Notes under the pieces: generated by a model | Database searches by the model: none | What the model was told of the DNA's origin: nothing | What the model saw: the letters and a program-made list of their open reading frames with translations, nothing else | Translations under genes and position numbers: made by a program | DNA from: Actinomadura spongiicola | GTDB lineage: Bacteria > Actinomycetota > Actinomycetes > Streptosporangiales > Streptosporangiaceae | Direction: 5' to 3' | DNA: 64,000 nt | Assembly (NCBI RefSeq): GCF_003432485.1 | Contig: NZ_QVNQ01000001.1 | Coordinates: 186,001-250,000, forward strand | In this document: in pieces, positions 16,380 through 24,992 of the stretch | Numbering within the stretch: the stretch's first letter is position 1 | Layout: each line of letters opens with the position of its first letter

Positions 16380-17306
16380 GTGAAACGTACCGGCCGTCTG
16401 ACTCTGTTGACCGCCACCGTCGCCCTGTCCCTGATCCCCGTCCACGCGGCCGCCGCCGCACCCGCGCCGCACGCCCCCTTCTGCTACGGAGAACCCTCGA
16501 CCCCGGCCGCCGACATCAGCGACCTCAAAGCACGCTTCAGTGCCACGAACTGGATGCCGACCCTGCAGGAGATGTACCGGCGCCGCTGGCCCAGCGGGGA
16601 GAAACTCGCCATCGCCCAGGAGAAGGACAAGTACTGGGACCAATTCGTCAACAAGCGGAACTTCGAGGGCTTCGCCGAGTCGATGATGGTCGCGATCCAC
16701 GAGGAGACCCACATGTGGGACCTGGACCCGGCCCGGACGAGGTGGGACGTGCACACCGCGTCCTGGATCAACGCCTCCCAACAGGCGACCACCGTGCCGT
16801 TGCACGGCGGCTTCGCCCGCCGGGAGATCCTGCCGCTGATCACCGACAAGCTGAGCGACAGCATGGACGGCATCTACCTGCGGGACTCCCAGCAGGGCAC
16901 CTACAAGTTGCAGGGCGTCCTGGCGGAGCTGAACGCCGGACTGATGGGGCTGCCCGCCGCCACCGTGGTGCAGGAGCACATCAAGGGGGTCGGCGCGAGC
17001 AACGCCCGCGACATCGCGGCCACCAACCTCCGCTACCTGCTGCTCTACCTGCGGATCGCCAAGGACAAGCACCCCGACTACTGGGCCAAGATCAAGAACG
17101 AGCCGAAGCTGCGCGAACTCGTCCTGACCCAGTTCCTGCGGACGGCGTACTGGCTGGACAAGTCCGCCCCCTACGCCGACAAACTCGGCAGCCCCGACGC
17201 CGACAAGATCACCGCGTCGAACTACTCCGCCGCGAACATCGCCATCGTCGAGGAGTTCACCGGCGCCACCGTCCGCCGCGACACCGACAAACACTGCACA
17301 ACCTGA
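16380..17306 (+). CDS. Secreted protein with HExxH motif, possible metallopeptidase
   Basis: The 308-residue precursor has a clear Sec signal peptide (RLTLLTATVALSLIPVHAAAAAP, in part) and cleavage near AAAAAP. The mature part contains AIHEETHMWDL, an HExxH zinc-peptidase-like motif, with a helical remainder and a single late Cys (KHCTT) plus an early one (FCYGEP). The GTG at 16380 follows a GAGG. I do not recognise the family; the third zinc ligand could be Glu in AELNAGLMGL, unproven. It could be a peptidase or an inactive relative. It lies in the segment inserted between ybaB and dnaX and stands alone. Confidence 0.72.
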   Translation: MKRTGRLTLLTATVALSLIPVHAAAAAPAPHAPFCYGEPSTPAADISDLKARFSATNWMPTLQEMYRRRWPSGEKLAIAQEKDKYWDQFVNKRNFEGFAESMMVAIHEETHMWDLDPARTRWDVHTASWINASQQATTVPLHGGFARREILPLITDKLSDSMDGIYLRDSQQGTYKLQGVLAELNAGLMGLPAATVVQEHIKGVGASNARDIAATNLRYLLLYLRIAKDKHPDYWAKIKNEPKLRELVLTQFLRTAYWLDKSAPYADKLGSPDADKITASNYSAANIAIVEEFTGATVRRDTDKHCTT

Positions 17307-17722
17307 ACCAACTCCCGCCCGCCCATAGCCACGCTCAACCACCACCAACACTGCGGAGACCTCGAAGCGCCGAGAGAAGCCCGAGAATGTTCCGGCGGTT
17401 CTGGCGCAATGACGGTGCGGTCGGATGGTTCGCGGCCACCGGTTGATCGGGGCAGTGGGGGGACGGAGCCGTGGACGGGAACCGAGGCATGTCGCGCGGG
17501 TTCAACGGTTCGCCGCGAAGCGGTGAAAGCGCTCTTGCCCTGCCGATACCGGCGCATGATCGGAGAAGCACTAGAGACGGGCCATGGACGCGGCGCTCAC
17601 GTGGGCACACACCAGTCGCTCAAGCCGCAGACTGCCTGCGAACTCTTGCTTCGCAGGCAGTCTCCGTCTTGGTGTGCACACCATCGTCAAAAGAACCCTA
17701 TGCGTTGCCGCGAACGCTGAGG
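17307..17722. other. Intergenic gap with one terminator hairpin
   Basis: A 416-bp convergent space between the secreted HExxH protein and the lectin gene. Apart from the hairpin at 17629-17663 nothing is supported. Confidence 0.5.
17629..17663. terminator. Perfect 14-bp stem hairpin
   Basis: AGACTGCCTGCGAA (17629-17642) and TTCGCAGGCAGTCT (17650-17663) flank a 7-nt loop. It lies about 60 bp downstream of the minus-strand lectin gene and is the best terminator candidate for it and possibly the convergent gene. Confidence 0.75.
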
Positions 17723-18259
17723 TCAAGCCCGGGAAGACGAGCCACGGTGGAAGAAGTTCCACCACTGGTCCTTGTAATTGAGCACGCAGTCGTACTGCGT
17801 CGCCCGCCCGTTCTTTTCTCGGGCCACAAGGCACTTGCCGGTCTTGTGATTGCGGAGCTGGTAGGCGTTGCTCGCGAGTGTCGGCTCGGGCTTCCACCAC
17901 TGGTCGTTGTAACTGTCGATGCATTCATAACCAGAAGCCCGGTCACCGTTGCCCCAGCCGGACATAGCCAGGCACTTGCCGGTGTGCACGTTGCGGAACC
18001 GGAAATATCCGGCGAGCGGAAGCGGCTCCAGCCTCCAGTACTGGTCGGTGTAGGAGTCGATGCAGTTGAAGATGGTCACCGTGTTGTTGGAACGTCCGGC
18101 CAGGCACTGAAGCCCGCGCTCCTCGTTCAGCAGGTTGTACACGCCCGGCTCGGGCGCCGCCTGCGGCGCCGCTGAGGCTGGCGCCGCGTTGAGGGCGACC
18201 AGACCGGCTCCGAGCGCACAGGTCAAGAACAGGGACGTGCGGCGCGTACGCGACTTCAT
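17723..18259 (-). CDS. Secreted ricin-type beta-trefoil lectin-like protein
   Basis: The 178-residue precursor has a signal peptide (SLFLTCALGAGLVALNAAPASA) and one ricin-B trefoil of about 130 residues. The three repeats carry the QxW-like core DQYWRLEP, DQWWKPEP and DQWWNFF. Paired Cys in each repeat (LQCLAG/FNCID, GKCLAM/YECID, GKCLVA/YDCVL) should form disulphides. The ATG at 18259 has AGAGG 7 nt upstream. It would bind carbohydrate outside the cell; there is no attached enzyme domain. It sits in the inserted segment near the duplicated dnaX end. Confidence 0.85.
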   Translation of the reverse strand: MKSRTRRTSLFLTCALGAGLVALNAAPASAAPQAAPEPGVYNLLNEERGLQCLAGRSNNTVTIFNCIDSYTDQYWRLEPLPLAGYFRFRNVHTGKCLAMSGWGNGDRASGYECIDSYNDQWWKPEPTLASNAYQLRNHKTGKCLVAREKNGRATQYDCVLNYKDQWWNFFHRGSSSRA

Positions 18260-19067
18260 GCTGAACCTCTTTCCGGCCACGGCGTCCAGCCCGTGACATT
18301 GGCGCACTCTTCGACCATTCCCCACCGCCCATGAAGACGGGACGGAGATTCTCCATAAGAAGGTTCGAAGATCAGTCAGGATGTTTTGATAATGCTCGCT
18401 TGTCGGTCACCCGTCATCCTGTTGACCTGACCTGGCCAAGCCGCGCATTCCCATCACGACCATAAATCCATATTGCGACCCGCCAAGGCCACAGCGACAC
18501 CCAATCCGGAAATCCTTATCACCCAAAACGGCGAGAGGCTGTTTATTAAACAAGCGCGCCAACCGCTTCGGACAGGCACACCCGCCCGGCGACACAAGAA
18601 GTCGTCCGCGAGTTTCCAGCGCTTTCCGCGACGAATCCTCGCCTTGGAGCGGAACACAACGAATTGCGCTGACATGGAACCCACCAACGCCGCCGGACCT
18701 CCGGCCCCAACCGCCAGGACCGAAACTCCGTAGCACCGCGACGCCGAATCCCTGACCGTCCCGCCGGATCGTCGAGGTCCACCCGGGCACCGCCACCGAA
18801 ACCTCGGAGGCACCGCACTTCGTGTACGGATTGCAGGCGCGCTACCAACATCACCGCGCCACCAGCAGCGGGAACCACACCCGCGCCGCCCTACGGCACC
18901 TGCCCCGCCTCTGCCCAAGACCCGAACGACCGCAAGCGGGCCAACATCGTCGAAGGAGGTTTCACCTCTGAGACGGCGCCCATGCACTGCACCTCTGCAA
19001 GACGATCACCTACCGCACCGCCTTCCCCGGACGAGCGGCTCTCCAGTCCCGCGAGTAGTAGGGGTCG
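18260..19067. other. Degenerate region ahead of the duplicated dnaX end
   Basis: No intact gene is supported in these 808 bp. The last part (about 18956-19054, plus strand) resembles the 3' end of the frameshifted gene at 21130-21710: both have an APMH segment followed, after a frame change, by CK-T-IT and a nearby stop. This looks like a gene remnant. Confidence 0.45.
18956..19054 (+). pseudogene. 3' remnant related to the frameshifted gene at 21130-21710
   Basis: The stretch reads SETAPMH, then in another frame LCKTITYRTAF and a stop near 19054. The gene at 21130-21710 ends EEAPMH, frame change, CDICKKTITTLLYLDE, stop. The similarity covers only the last 30 or so residues and both copies show a frame break at the same place. 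It ends 14 bp before the duplicated dnaX tail. Confidence 0.4.
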
Positions 19068-19353
19068 GGGCTAGGGCTGGGTGGTTGAGGTGTCGAACTC
19101 TCGGATGATCTGGCCGCCGAGTTCGCGTTGGAGCAGGGCCATGCCGCTGGTCTCGGCCTCGGCGCCGTCGGCGTCCGCGTCGCCCTCCGGGTCGACCTCG
19201 TCGCTCTCGTCCACCGGTTCGGGTGGCGGCGGAGGCTCGTCCGGCGGCGGAGGCGGCGGTTCCTGAGCCCGCTCGGGCCTGGACGGGCCCGACTGGACGG
19301 GCGACCGCGGTTGCGGCGCCGGGTTCGATGCCGCCGCCGCACCGAACCCGGCG
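19068..19353. repeat. Direct repeat copy 1, duplicated dnaX 3' end
   Basis: These 286 bp match 25680-25965 without gaps at a constant offset of 6612 bp. I count 6 mismatches (all transitions), all in the right-hand 90 bp; the left 195 bp are identical. Copy 2 is the authentic 3' end of dnaX. Confidence 0.9.
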
Positions 19354-19364
19354 TCGACGAACAT
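19071..19364 (-). pseudogene. Detached copy of the DnaX C-terminal tail (97 codons)
   Basis: The frame encodes the last 94 residues of DnaX with four or so substitutions, including the acidic/Pro segment EPPPPPPDEPPPPPEPVDES and the terminal ELGGQIIREFDTSTTQP. It starts at an ATG at 19364 (MFVDAGFG) with AAAGGTGG upstream, so it could be translated as a small protein. It lacks every ATPase domain. Most likely it is the broken-off end of an ancestral dnaX or a duplication by-product; an expressed tau-tail peptide is a less likely alternative. Confidence 0.75.
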
Positions 19365-19771
19365 GGCGAACCACCTTTCTCGTGGACGCGGACTGATACG
19401 GGCGAAACACTCGACGCCAGCGGGCCGAGTGGAAGCCGCCCGGCCGACGCACCCCTTCTCCGCCCGAGGTGCCAGCAGTGATCTGTCATCTACATGAAGT
19501 GCCTTGCCCTGCGATGAGGACGCTGTCACCGGCGCCAGGTATGTCGAGGACGTACTGCGCCCGTGGGCGTAGCGCGAGGAGAAGACACTGCAAGCAGGTT
19601 CAGTGACGGACCTCCCGGCCAACGTGGCGTACCTTCCCTGGAACGATCCGTAGCGAAGCGGTGGCCGATAGCATTGGATGGCATTGGTCCCCGGGTCCGT
19701 TGAGCGCTCGGCTGTGGACGGTTCCCAGCACTTGTCTTGTCGCGTTAGTCGGTCATCTTTCAGGAGTTGCC
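19365..19771. other. Leader region of the second HisRS gene
   Basis: A 407-bp stretch between the dnaX-tail copy and the HisRS start. It must hold the HisRS promoter. I looked for a T-box leader and found no matching specifier or antiterminator motif. Confidence 0.4.
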
Positions 19772-21094
19772 TTGGCGCCACGACAGTTCGAGCCCCCGTC
19801 GGGTACCCGCGACTTCCTCGCCGGTGCGCTGCGCACCCGCGAGCGAGTGTTCGCACAAATCCGCGAGGTCTTCGAGCGGTATGGGTTCGAGCCGTTGCAG
19901 ACACCCGCCTTCGAACGACTGGAAACCTTGACCGGCAAGTACGGCGACGAAGGCGACAAGTTGATCTTCAAGATCCTGCGCCGTGGGGAGCATGAGGCCA
20001 CGGGGGAGACCGACCTGGCGTTGCGCTACGACATGACCGTTCCGCTTGCGCGGGTCGTCGCCGGTTACGGGTCACAGCTCCCGACACCGTACAAGCGATA
20101 CGCGATGGGGCCGGTGTGGCGGGCCGACCGTCCGGGCAAGGGCCGGTTCCGGGAGTTCACGCAGTGCGATGTGGACGTGGTCGGGTCGGGGTCGCCGCTC
20201 GCCGATGCTGAGGTGGTGTGCGCGCTCACCGATGCGCTGGACGCGGTGGGCGTGCGCGAGTATCGAGTCTTGGTGAACTCGCGGCAGGCGTTGTCGGGGC
20301 TGCTGGAGGCCTATGGCATACCAGCGGATCTCGGCGGTGGCGTCCTCATCACCTTGGACAAGCTCGACAAGCTGACGCCGGAGAAGGTGTCGGCTGAGTT
20401 GGTGGAGGCGCGGTCGCTGGACCCGGACATCGCAACTGCGCTGGTGGGCGACCTGACAGCCGCTGATGCCGTGGAACGAATGCAGACCGTGTTGAAGGAC
20501 AGCGAGGTCGGACGCGCGGGACTGGACGAGATCGGTCAGTTGCTGGAGTTGGCTACGCCGAGGATCGGAGCCGAGCGGATCGCGTTCGTCCCGAGTCTCG
20601 TCCGGGGCCTTGACTACTACACTGGCGTGATCTTTGAGGTGGTCGCCGAGGGCATGCCGGGATCGATCGCCAGCGGCGGTCGCTATGACGGGCTGATCTC
20701 CGCGCTTGGGGGCCCGGACGTTCCGGCCTGCGGCGGCTCACTCGGAGTGGAGCGCATCATAGGTCTGCTCAGCGCCGACGACGGCGACGAGCACCTAATC
20801 GATGTCGCCGCCACGTTGATCGCCGAGGACACCGCGTCCGAAGTCATGGGCTTCGTCGCACGCCTGCGGGACGTCGGGCTGCGGACCGAGGTGTATCTGG
20901 CCGCCAGTCGCAAGCTGGCCAAGCAACTCAAGTGGGCGGCTGAGCGCAAGGCGCGCTTCACGTTGATCTACGGAGCAGCCGACAAAAACGCGGGCCTCAT
21001 CACGGTGCGGGACATGGACACCGGTGAACAGGGCCAGGTTCCGACCAACGAGCTTGCCGCATACCTCACCGAGAAGTGCGCGCCGTCGAGATAG
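19772..21094 (+). CDS. hisS: Histidyl-tRNA synthetase, eukaryote-like second copy
   Basis: This 440-residue class II synthetase charges tRNA-His. It has an N-terminal PPSGTRDFLAGALRTRERVF, LTGKYGDEGDKLIFK, LRYDMTVPLARVVA, motif 2 YAMGPVWRADRPGKGRFREF followed by TQCDVDVVGS, the histidine signature LVRGLDYYTGVIFEV, motif 3 GGSLGVERIIGLL and a C-terminal anticodon-binding domain. The QCDVDVVG and KYGDEGDKL forms are closer to eukaryote-like HisRS than to the usual bacterial type. The TTG at 19772 has AGGAG 5 nt upstream. Its place in an accessory insert suggests it is a paralogue acquired by transfer; the housekeeping hisS is presumably elsewhere. Confidence 0.9.
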   Translation: MAPRQFEPPSGTRDFLAGALRTRERVFAQIREVFERYGFEPLQTPAFERLETLTGKYGDEGDKLIFKILRRGEHEATGETDLALRYDMTVPLARVVAGYGSQLPTPYKRYAMGPVWRADRPGKGRFREFTQCDVDVVGSGSPLADAEVVCALTDALDAVGVREYRVLVNSRQALSGLLEAYGIPADLGGGVLITLDKLDKLTPEKVSAELVEARSLDPDIATALVGDLTAADAVERMQTVLKDSEVGRAGLDEIGQLLELATPRIGAERIAFVPSLVRGLDYYTGVIFEVVAEGMPGSIASGGRYDGLISALGGPDVPACGGSLGVERIIGLLSADDGDEHLIDVAATLIAEDTASEVMGFVARLRDVGLRTEVYLAASRKLAKQLKWAAERKARFTLIYGAADKNAGLITVRDMDTGEQGQVPTNELAAYLTEKCAPSR

Positions 21095-21129
21095 CTCCAG
21101 GATGGGTGTGCAAGGCGATCGCATTTTCG

Positions 21130-21710
21130 CGGCGATCCAGCAAAGAAATTCCCCGACCCCTGGTCGGCCTTCGAGGAATGCCTGTCGTGGGAAGCGGCCT
21201 ACGCCGTCCAACTCAAGCAGGCCATCGACCAGGCGCGTACGGACCCCGACGAGCAGATCAGCCGGACTGTCTCCGGGCTGTTCGACGACAAGACCACAAC
21301 CTCAGTAACACCCGCAAGCGCCTCGACGACGTGCTCATCGAGTACGACAAGAACGGCATGTGGCAGATCCTGGACCAGCACGCCGCGCGCCTGGACATCG
21401 ACGACGTCTCCGAACGCTGGGCCCGGGGCCTGGTCGAGCACCCCTTCCCCATCGCGCTGCTGTCGCTCCAGTTCAACTGGCGCTACATGAAGGAACACGG
21501 CGTCCGAGCCTTCTGCGAGATGACCGCACGTTACGTGGATGACCTCGCCGCCAACTCCCGCCGCTGGGCTGAGGCCTGGGCCACCGAGTCGGCATCCGGA
21601 GTCATCGACCGGGTCACCACCGTCGAATGCGACCTCGCCTCTGAGGAGGCTCCCATGCATGCGACATCTGCAAGAAGACCATCACCACACTGCTCTACTT
21701 GGACGAGTAA
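21130..21710 (+). pseudogene. Frameshifted conserved hypothetical gene
   Basis: Three successive frames give one plausible protein: PWSAFEECLSWEAAYAVQLK to FDDK, then from about 21295 NTRKRLDDVLIEYDKNGMW through NWRYMKEHGVRAFCEMTARY to SEEAPMH, then from about 21657 ACDICKKTITTLLYLDE and TAA at 21708-21710. The N-terminus has no start in frame. The CxxC near the end suggests a small metal site. I do not recognise the family. The +1/-1 shifts argue for a decayed gene, unless sequencing errors at the repeats ATGCATGC and ACCACAAC explain them. Confidence 0.6.
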
Positions 21711-22411
21711 CTCGCCAGCTCCGAGCCTTTCGCTGTCTCAGCGAAGGGCTCGAAACCTACTGCGGCTGAGGTCAGGGCGACCCTACCGGGCCGCAGGCAC
21801 GGGCCGGGTCGGGTGCCGCTGGCCAATTCCTGGCTTGCGCGGGAACCCCTCGCGGGCCGCCCTCGGGCCATTGCGAGTAGGCAAGAAGCCAGCTCGCGCG
21901 CCAGCAGGCAAGCGGCCCCGCACTGGCGCAAGTCCGGAACCGTCCAGCTCAACGTGCAGGCCATTGATGCTTGAGTACCCCGTCTTCAGCAGTGGGACGC
22001 GGAGTCGGGCGCGTAGCTGTGCCCGCCCATCGCAGGCCGGAGCCCATGGACGGCCATCACGCTTTACGCGTGCGGCCTTGGGACCGTCCGCAGCGCGGCC
22101 TCGGCCCAGCCCCGTCCGTAGGAGACGGTCCGCACGTACAGCACCGCGCGAGCTGAGGTCAGGGCCCGCGCAAAGATCAGTCGTGATGGGGCCAGGCAGA
22201 GGCCTCCAGCCCGAGCAACGCTTGAGACGGAACTGCCGAAACGCGCGCCAGCTACCTCCCTATGGAGGGCCTCGACATCGACCGGCGCGCCGGGCCAGCG
22301 CAGAAAGTAAGCCGCTGCCTTAGGCCATCACGACAGAGAACATTTGCGACCCGACAGACTAGGCGAGGCCCCGCCCCAGAACAGGGTCAGGACGGGGCCA
22401 TGAGCTGCGGA
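21711..22411. other. Noncoding gap after the frameshifted gene
   Basis: About 700 bp with no supported gene. A hairpin at 21722-21752 is the only clear signal. Open frames here have composition and periodicity typical of chance frames in GC-rich DNA. Confidence 0.5.
21722..21752. terminator. Hairpin after the frameshifted gene
   Basis: GAGCCTTTCGCTG and CAGCGAAGGGCTC pair over 13 bp with one G-T pair and a short loop, just after the pseudogene stop. Confidence 0.6.
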
Positions 22412-22612
22412 TTAGACCTTGTCCAGGTCCCCGCACTTGATCCAGGTCAGGAACGCACGCGCGTCAGGCACCGAGAAAGCCAACTTCGGCCCATCCGGCT
22501 TCTTGCTGTCACGAATACCGATCACGCCGTCCAGCAAGGCCAGTTCCACGCAGTCGCCGGACGTCCCGCCGGTGGTGCCTGACTCGCTGCTCTTGCGCCA
22601 CTCGACGTTCAC
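22412..22612 (-). CDS. DUF397 protein 1
   Basis: The 66-residue protein has the DUF397 core VEWRKSSESGTTGG, GDCVELALLDGVIGIRDSK and PDARAFLTWIK. DUF397 proteins pair with WhiJ-type HTH regulators in actinomycetes and are thought to modulate them. The GTG at 22612 is chosen because it begins MNVEWRKSS as in the family, with GGAG upstream. It follows a second DUF397 gene and the HTH gene on the same strand, forming a three-gene unit. Confidence 0.85.
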   Translation of the reverse strand: MNVEWRKSSESGTTGGTSGDCVELALLDGVIGIRDSKKPDGPKLAFSVPDARAFLTWIKCGDLDKV

Positions 22613-22640
22613 TGAGGACGCTCCATCCTTACTAGGAGGG

Positions 22641-22838
22641 CTACAGGTCCAGGTCGCCGGCCTTGATTTCGTTGACAAGATCACGCAGGGCGACGCGGCC
22701 AACCATCAGGTGGCCCTCGTGAGGATTCTTGCTGTCGCGGATACCGATCTTGTCGTTCAAGGAAGCCAGTTCGACACAGTCGCCAGCCGTCCCGCCACCT
22801 GTGCCCGACTTGCTGCTCTTACGCCACTCGCTGCTCAC
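22641..22838 (-). CDS. DUF397 protein 2
   Basis: The 65-residue protein reads MSSEWRKSSKSGTGGG, GDCVELASLNDKIGIRDSK and a C-terminal ALRDLVNEIKAGDLDL. It is paralogous to the neighbouring DUF397 protein. The GTG start at 22838 overlaps the TGA of the HTH gene (GTGA), so the two are translationally coupled, which supports the pairing of DUF397 with the DUF5753 regulator. Confidence 0.87.
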   Translation of the reverse strand: MSSEWRKSSKSGTGGGTAGDCVELASLNDKIGIRDSKNPHEGHLMVGRVALRDLVNEIKAGDLDL

Positions 22839-23638
22839 TGAAGACGCTCCAATCTCTGGCGTATCAGCTCTCGTGAGCTGTCTTCGGTCAGGGCTTTAGC
22901 CCCTATTCGGTCGAACCGTAGCGCCATTTCTCTGACCTCCACGGCGTCATGGACCAGTCTGCCTCCAAGTTGGGCCCACATGTAAGCCAGGTTTGCCCCG
23001 AATGATGTGGTGATCAGCTCGAAGTCGCCGTCCGACCCGATGTGCCAGGTTCTTTCTGGGACGACCCTCACACTGGTTCGTTCCGTTAGGTCCAGGAGGA
23101 CCTGAAGCTGCTCCCGCTTGTCTTCCACAGGGATCGGTGGGTCCAGAGCTTCCTCATCGATCAGGACCCAAATCTCTAGCTTGGGGAGCTGGCCCAGCAG
23201 AAGCTTCGTCCTTTCCATCCGTCCCTGGACAGCGGCGTCGATGTCACGAATGACCCGACCAGCGATGAGCTGATGCCTCGCATACGCCTCCGTCTGAAAC
23301 GGGATCGGAATGAACTGCGAGACGTAGACCTTGACAATCAAGGCGCCGGTCTCGAAGTCGATGAGTTGCTTCCACCACTCCTGGTCGCGGCCGAGGGCGA
23401 CGGCGTACTTGCGGAGGACTCGGAATAAAGTACCCCAAGCCTCGTCAAGCTGCTCGGCTTGGACGGAGGTCATGTGGAGGCGTCCGGCCTCCGTGTTTGC
23501 TACTCGCTGCTTGTCGGCCTGAATGATCTCGGCGACCTGGGACTGCGACAGCCCACGTCGCAGACGCTCTGTTCGCAGGTAGATGGCGATCAGATTCCAG
23601 AACGAGTCCTCTGGGCGAAGATCGTCGGCGGCACTCAT
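22835..23638 (-). CDS. WhiJ-like XRE regulator with DUF5753 domain
   Basis: The 267-residue protein has an N-terminal HTH_XRE (LRRGLSQSQVAEIIQADKQR, VANTEAGRLHMT) and then a DUF5753 domain (about residues 95-265; QFIPIPFQTEAYARHQLIAG, LEIWVLIDEEAL). Such proteins regulate development and antibiotic production with DUF397 partners. The ATG at 23638 has GGAG 7 nt upstream; an upstream in-frame ATG lacks support. Two DUF397 genes follow directly. The RsbW-like ATPase gene at 24521 is nearby but on the other strand, recalling the abaA/whiJ type clusters. Confidence 0.9.
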   Translation of the reverse strand: MSAADDLRPEDSFWNLIAIYLRTERLRRGLSQSQVAEIIQADKQRVANTEAGRLHMTSVQAEQLDEAWGTLFRVLRKYAVALGRDQEWWKQLIDFETGALIVKVYVSQFIPIPFQTEAYARHQLIAGRVIRDIDAAVQGRMERTKLLLGQLPKLEIWVLIDEEALDPPIPVEDKREQLQVLLDLTERTSVRVVPERTWHIGSDGDFELITTSFGANLAYMWAQLGGRLVHDAVEVREMALRFDRIGAKALTEDSSRELIRQRLERLQ

Positions 23639-23891
23639 GCGGCACTCCGGGGGGTAGTAAAAATGCCCGTACAACTAGCGCGCGTCCTCTTCTGGTGAGC
23701 ATCCTATCCCTCGGATCGCGCAGGCGGGAGCCAATTCAGGCAAGTGTTCTCTTCCCCCGCTATCGAAAGCCCGAAGAATGGTAGATGGAACCCTTTATGT
23801 GGAACGAAAGCGTATGGTCAGTTATTGTCCGCTTTCTACCGGCCCCGTCGCTGATCCGAGCTCGATGGCAGAACGCGTCCCGGGACGTGGG

Positions 23892-24125
23892 GTGAACGAG
23901 ATGCTCATCCAGGTCATGTCGCAGTCGGCACTCCTCGTCGGGGCCGGTCTGATCGGGTTCCTGCTGTACCCCTGCTTGGTCCTGCGTCCGACCGGCGTCC
24001 ACAGGAAGGGGGCCACGAGCGCCTCACGGGGTTCGGCGCCGGTCCGGGCTCATTCTGCCGCGGGCTCAACGGAGAAGCGTCCACGCCAGGTGCAGGAGAC
24101 GCGGGGAGCTGTCGCACGCCGGTGA
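23892..24125 (+). CDS. Small putative single-helix membrane protein
   Basis: About 77 residues: one membrane helix (SQSALLVGAGLIGFLLYPCLV) and a basic tail. The start is GTG 23892 or ATG 23901; no strong ribosome site is present. No family is recognised. The hydrophobic stretch and its position at the head of a plus-strand gene run are the only support, so a chance frame is possible. Confidence 0.35.
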   Translation: MNEMLIQVMSQSALLVGAGLIGFLLYPCLVLRPTGVHRKGATSASRGSAPVRAHSAAGSTEKRPRQVQETRGAVARR

Positions 24126-24204
24126 CGACCACCGGCGCGGGGGCGCGGTTTCGCATCGCCCACCGACAGGCGCTGCGCTGCGCAGCCGACACAAGAGAAG
24201 AAGC

Positions 24205-24247
24205 CGGTCCTCAGGAAGGTGTTACCAGCACTACGTCCTGAGGACCG
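24205..24247. terminator. 12-bp perfect hairpin ahead of the RsbW-like unit
   Basis: CGGTCCTCAGGA (24205-24216) and TCCTGAGGACCG (24236-24247) flank a 19-nt loop. It ends 35 bp before the start at 24282, so it could be a terminator of upstream transcription or a leader attenuator. Confidence 0.6.
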
Positions 24248-24281
24248 ACCCCAAGCAGCCCGACTGGAAGGAGCCGGACTG

Positions 24282-24521
24282 ATGGACGATGTTACGGGCA
24301 GGCCGCTAGAGAGGTTGGCGGTCCAGTTCCAACGGCGGGGATACCCCGCCGCGGTGGACGGAGAGACGCTGGTTACCCGGCGTGGGCGGGTCATCGTGTG
24401 CGACGCGCGGCGGTTCCGGTGGGGCGGTGCGCGCGGCCACGTCATCGGTGACGTCGGGGCCGAGTCGGCGGTGGCGGAACGGGCGGTCCTGGTCCTCCGG
24501 CAGATCGCGCGGGGGACGTGA
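24282..24521 (+). CDS. Small conserved hypothetical protein, RsbW-like unit
   Basis: This 79-residue soluble protein (MDDVTGRPLERLAVQFQRRG..., rich in Arg/Val beta-like segments GETLVTRRGRVIVCDARRF) is of unknown function. The start at 24282 has AAGGAG 8 nt upstream. Its TGA overlaps the ATG of the ATP-binding gene, so it is co-translated with it and is probably a partner. Confidence 0.7.
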   Translation: MDDVTGRPLERLAVQFQRRGYPAAVDGETLVTRRGRVIVCDARRFRWGGARGHVIGDVGAESAVAERAVLVLRQIARGT

Positions 24522-24979
24522 TGGCGGGCACCGGCGTGGACGCCTTGGACGTCCACGTGCTGGACGTGATGTTCCGACCCGCTCTGACAGTTCCGGGGCA
24601 GGTTCGAGTGTTGGTGGAGCTGCGGCTCATCGAGTGGGGTCTCACCCAACTCGTCGATGATGTGACGCTGATCGCCAGCGAACTCGTCACGAACGCTGTG
24701 CAGCACACGTTCGGCCCCCAGGTTCGGGTGAGGTTCACGCGCGAGCCGCACGGCGTCCTGCTCGGGGTGTGGGACGGCTCGGACGTGTTGCCCGTGCGCG
24801 GACGAGCCGCGGAGACGGCGTCCAATACGGCGGGTCCAGACGCTGTGCCGCTGGAGGCAGGACAAGAAGACGAGACGAGCGGCCGTGGGCTGCCGATCGT
24901 GGAAGCGCTGGCGACCCGGTTCGGTGTGTCCCTGACACAGCCACACGGGAAATGGACGTGGGCACGTGTGTCGGCGTGA
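24521..24979 (+). CDS. RsbW/SpoIIAB-like ATP-binding protein
   Basis: The 152-residue protein has a GHKL/HATPase_c fold: N-box LIASELVTNAVQHT, G1-like VWDGSDVLP and G2-like GRGLPIVEALA. These proteins act as anti-sigma kinases or, in actinomycetes, as partners of DUF397/WhiJ proteins. The ATG at 24521 overlaps the preceding stop. Insertion of about 20 residues between the G boxes (AETASNTAGPDAVPLEAGQE) is longer than usual. No anti-anti-sigma STAS gene adjoins it, so the partner is open. Confidence 0.88.
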   Translation: MAGTGVDALDVHVLDVMFRPALTVPGQVRVLVELRLIEWGLTQLVDDVTLIASELVTNAVQHTFGPQVRVRFTREPHGVLLGVWDGSDVLPVRGRAAETASNTAGPDAVPLEAGQEDETSGRGLPIVEALATRFGVSLTQPHGKWTWARVSA

Positions 24980-24992
24980 CGCGTCGGAGGTG

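Noticed and set aside
19490..19771. T-box leader for the second HisRS
   Set aside because: No conserved T-box sequence (AGGGTGG-ACCGCG type) and no specifier loop with a His codon in a proper context.
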